Shown: positions 41,932 to 43,676 of the stretch, piece by piece
How the letters are laid out: the number at the start of each line of letters is the position of its first letter
Numbering within the stretch: the stretch's first letter is position 1
NCBI GenBank assembly: GCA_016844935.1
Contig: JAERTK010000107.1
Coordinates: 1 to 43,676, forward strand
From: Desulfobacteraceae bacterium
GTDB taxonomy: Bacteria; Desulfobacterota; DSM-4660; Desulfatiglandales; Desulfatiglandaceae
Length of the DNA: 43,676 bases
Reading direction: 5' to 3'
Position numbers and translations under genes: made by a program
The notes under the pieces: generated by a model
The model's input: the letters and a program-made list of their open reading frames with translations, nothing else
The model's database searches: none
Told to the model about the DNA's origin: nothing

Positions 41932-43676
41932 ATGACCTACAACGAAGCCGAAACCCGTTATTTTCTGATTGATCCTATCTTGCGCGAAAAGGGTTACCAT
42001 GATCATCAGCGGCTGAAACTGGAAACCCCTGCACCCGTGGAACCCATCGGGCCTAAAGGGAGGCGGCGCAGGGGCAAGGGGCGCACCGATTATTTGCTTT
42101 GTGTAAGAATGGGCAGCATGCCCAAATCCCTACCCGTTGCGGTTCTGGAAGCCAAGAAAGAGTCGGAAGATCCCCTCAAAGGTATGCAGCAAGCCAAGGG
42201 CTATGCCGATTGTCGGCGACATGATGTCAAATACGTTTTTTCCACCAACGGTCATCGTTATGGCGAATTCGACAAGTTCACCCGTTTACAAGCAGGTCCC
42301 TTTCCTTTTACCGATTTTCCCAGCCATGCGGATCTCACCGAGCGCGTTGCTCTGGATACGGGCATTGATATTCGTACCCCCGAAGCAGTCATGCTGTTTA
42401 TGGCCGACAGTCCCGCCTATCCCCAATCCCGCTATTACCAGGACGCCGCTATTCGAGCAGCCTTTGAAAAGATTATCCAATGCAAACAAACGGGTGAATC
42501 GGCTCACGTACTGCTTTCCATGGCCACGGGTTCGGGAAAGACCATCATCGCCGCCAACTTGCTCTGGCGTTTGCACGAGGCACAGTGCTTGGCCAAACCC
42601 GCCCTGTTCCTGTGCGACCGGGATGAACTGCGCGAACAGGCCTACAACAAACTGAAAGCGGTTTTCGGGGACAATGCCCGTATTGTGGAAACAACTGGTG
42701 GAAAAAACGCCGCTCGGAATGCCCGCGTCCATATCGGCACCTATCAGACCCTGGGCCTGGATGACGAATCGGAAGATGTTGCCAGCTTTCTCACCGAGCA
42801 TTATGCGAAAGACGCCTTCAGTGTCATAATTATTGATGAATGCCATCGTTCCGCGTGGGGAAAATGGTCCGAAGTCCTTAAACGCAATCCCAATGCCATA
42901 CACATAGGCCTCACCGCCACCCCACGGCAATTGAGGGAATCGAAGCAGCGGACGGAGGAAGATGCTGAAATCACGGCCAACAATGTCAAATATTTCGGCG
43001 AACCGGTATATGAATACACCCTGATCCAGGCCCAGGAAGACGGCTACCTGGCGGCTTGCGAAATCGTGAGGCGCAAACCAACCATCGATTTGAAAACCTT
43101 TACCCGCGACGAAGTGATGGCAAAAAAGCCAGTGGATGCTCGAACCGGCCAGCCCATTACCGAAAAAAATCTCACCCGAAATGAATACAACGCCAGGCAT
43201 TTTGACGATGAATTGCTGTTGCCGGACAGGATTCGGGCCATGAGTAAGGATCTGTTCAAGCAACTGTGCAAGAACGGCGGGCCAGAACAGAAGGTGATCG
43301 TGTTCTGCACGCGGGAGATTCACGCCGATCGGGTTGTCATGGCACTCAACAACCTGTATGTCAACTGGTGCCGCGAACGGGACCGGACTCCCAGGGAACA
43401 TTATGCCTTCAAATGCATGGGTGGCAAAAACAACGGTGCGGATCTGATCGAACCCATGCGAGGATCTGGACAGCGAGCCTTCATCGCCTGTACCGTGGAT
43501 CTTTTGGAAGCGGGCGTGGATATTGAGCGGCTCAATGCCGTGGTTTTTTTCCGATATCTACAATCTCCCATCAAGTTCTATCAGATGTTGGGACGTGGTT
43601 CCCGTATTCATGAGGAAACCGAAAAATATAAATTCTGGCTCTATGATTACACCGGTGTGACCGAACTCTTCGGAAC
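41932..43676 (+). CDS. hsdR: Type I restriction enzyme R subunit (partial)
   Basis: The gene is open from ATG 41932 to the window edge (581 codons), so the C-terminus is missing. The N-terminal nuclease-like part has GRTDYLLCVR and VAVLEAKKE, the D...ExK pattern of HsdR nucleases. The translocase has Walker A MATGSGKT (197-204), DECH box at 302-305, GLTATP and a second RecA lobe with VIFCTREIHADRV, EAGVDIERL and QMLGRGSR. It cuts unmodified foreign DNA together with HsdM and HsdS, which must lie beyond the window if present. Confidence 0.92.
   Translation, partial: MTYNEAETRYFLIDPILREKGYHDHQRLKLETPAPVEPIGPKGRRRRGKGRTDYLLCVRMGSMPKSLPVAVLEAKKESEDPLKGMQQAKGYADCRRHDVKYVFSTNGHRYGEFDKFTRLQAGPFPFTDFPSHADLTERVALDTGIDIRTPEAVMLFMADSPAYPQSRYYQDAAIRAAFEKIIQCKQTGESAHVLLSMATGSGKTIIAANLLWRLHEAQCLAKPALFLCDRDELREQAYNKLKAVFGDNARIVETTGGKNAARNARVHIGTYQTLGLDDESEDVASFLTEHYAKDAFSVIIIDECHRSAWGKWSEVLKRNPNAIHIGLTATPRQLRESKQRTEEDAEITANNVKYFGEPVYEYTLIQAQEDGYLAACEIVRRKPTIDLKTFTRDEVMAKKPVDARTGQPITEKNLTRNEYNARHFDDELLLPDRIRAMSKDLFKQLCKNGGPEQKVIVFCTREIHADRVVMALNNLYVNWCRERDRTPREHYAFKCMGGKNNGADLIEPMRGSGQRAFIACTVDLLEAGVDIERLNAVVFFRYLQSPIKFYQMLGRGSRIHEETEKYKFWLYDYTGVTELFG

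Noticed and set aside
1-43676. tRNA, rRNA, CRISPR arrays, intact insertion sequences, pyrrolysine (in-frame UAG) genes
   Set aside because: I saw none that I could support; no UAG interrupts a recognised gene, and no transposase gene is present.

Overview
The window looks like chromosome of an anaerobic Desulfobacterota bacterium (former Deltaproteobacteria, Desulfobacterales-like). The reasons are a dense set of corrinoid/C1 methyltransferase genes, a cobalt ECF transporter, cobT, many CobW-type GTPases, Cys-rich two-component sensors and, above all, repeated in-frame UGA codons that read as selenocysteine (Sec). No taxonomic marker gene is present, so this is inference. || Main result: six genes contain in-frame UGA codons (seven in all) exactly where homologues carry a functional Cys. 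Every one of the genes has an RNA hairpin just downstream of a UGA, with its apical loop about 23-30 nt after the first base of the UGA, as expected for a bacterial SECIS. Standard gene calling would split or truncate all six: a CobW-type GTPase (5726-6310, minus), an MtaA/CmuA-type methyltransferase (23734-24768), a thioredoxin-fold protein with a UxxC motif (28351-28650), a second thioredoxin-like protein (34349-34666, minus), a rhodanese-DsbD-thioredoxin fusion with two Sec (34660-36516, minus), and a small unfamiliar protein with UxxxC (36557-37012, minus). || Layout. 1-13218 (minus): a cobalt/corrinoid block. Downstream of a full-length CobW come fused CbiMN and CbiQO, a PAS-LuxR regulator, an unknown protein, two short CobW GTPases (one with Sec) around an unknown conserved protein, an MtaA-like methyltransferase, a MoxR ATPase plus VWA protein pair (CbbQ/CbbO, NorQ/NorD type), DUF2284 and DUF1638. 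13433-17440 (plus): two V4R-like sensory proteins, a multi-PAS histidine kinase and a NarL-type response regulator. 17659-25250 (plus): a methyl-transfer operon of MtrH-family methyltransferase, MtaA-like protein, corrinoid protein, RACo/RamA-type reductive activator, a small protein, DUF2284, Sec-MtaA and a CxxC protein, closed by a strong hairpin. 25439-28650 (plus): zinc-ribbon-like protein, CobW, thioredoxin-reductase-like flavoprotein, and CxxC and UxxC thioredoxin-fold proteins. 28682-33750 (plus): three envelope glycan genes. 33811-37440 (minus): an ArsR-family regulator with a perfect 16-bp inverted-repeat operator heading an operon of three selenoproteins and a GcvH-like protein. 37486-38857 (minus): DUF6485 and cobT. 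39222-41734 (plus): acyl-CoA ligase and SDR. 41932-end: the start of a type I restriction HsdR. || How it may work together. Cobalt uptake (CbiMNQO), lower-ligand activation (CobT) and CobW GTPases would supply corrinoid cofactor. The MtrH, MtaA and corrinoid proteins would pass a methyl group between a donor and tetrahydrofolate, with RACo keeping cobalt in the Co(I) state. No substrate-specific MttB/MtaB-type methyltransferase is present, so the methyl donor is unknown. The ArsR operon looks like a selenium-dependent thiol/persulfide relay linking periplasm and cytoplasm; this is a hypothesis. Two copies of a 160-bp palindromic repeat and one MITE-like repeat lie between operons.
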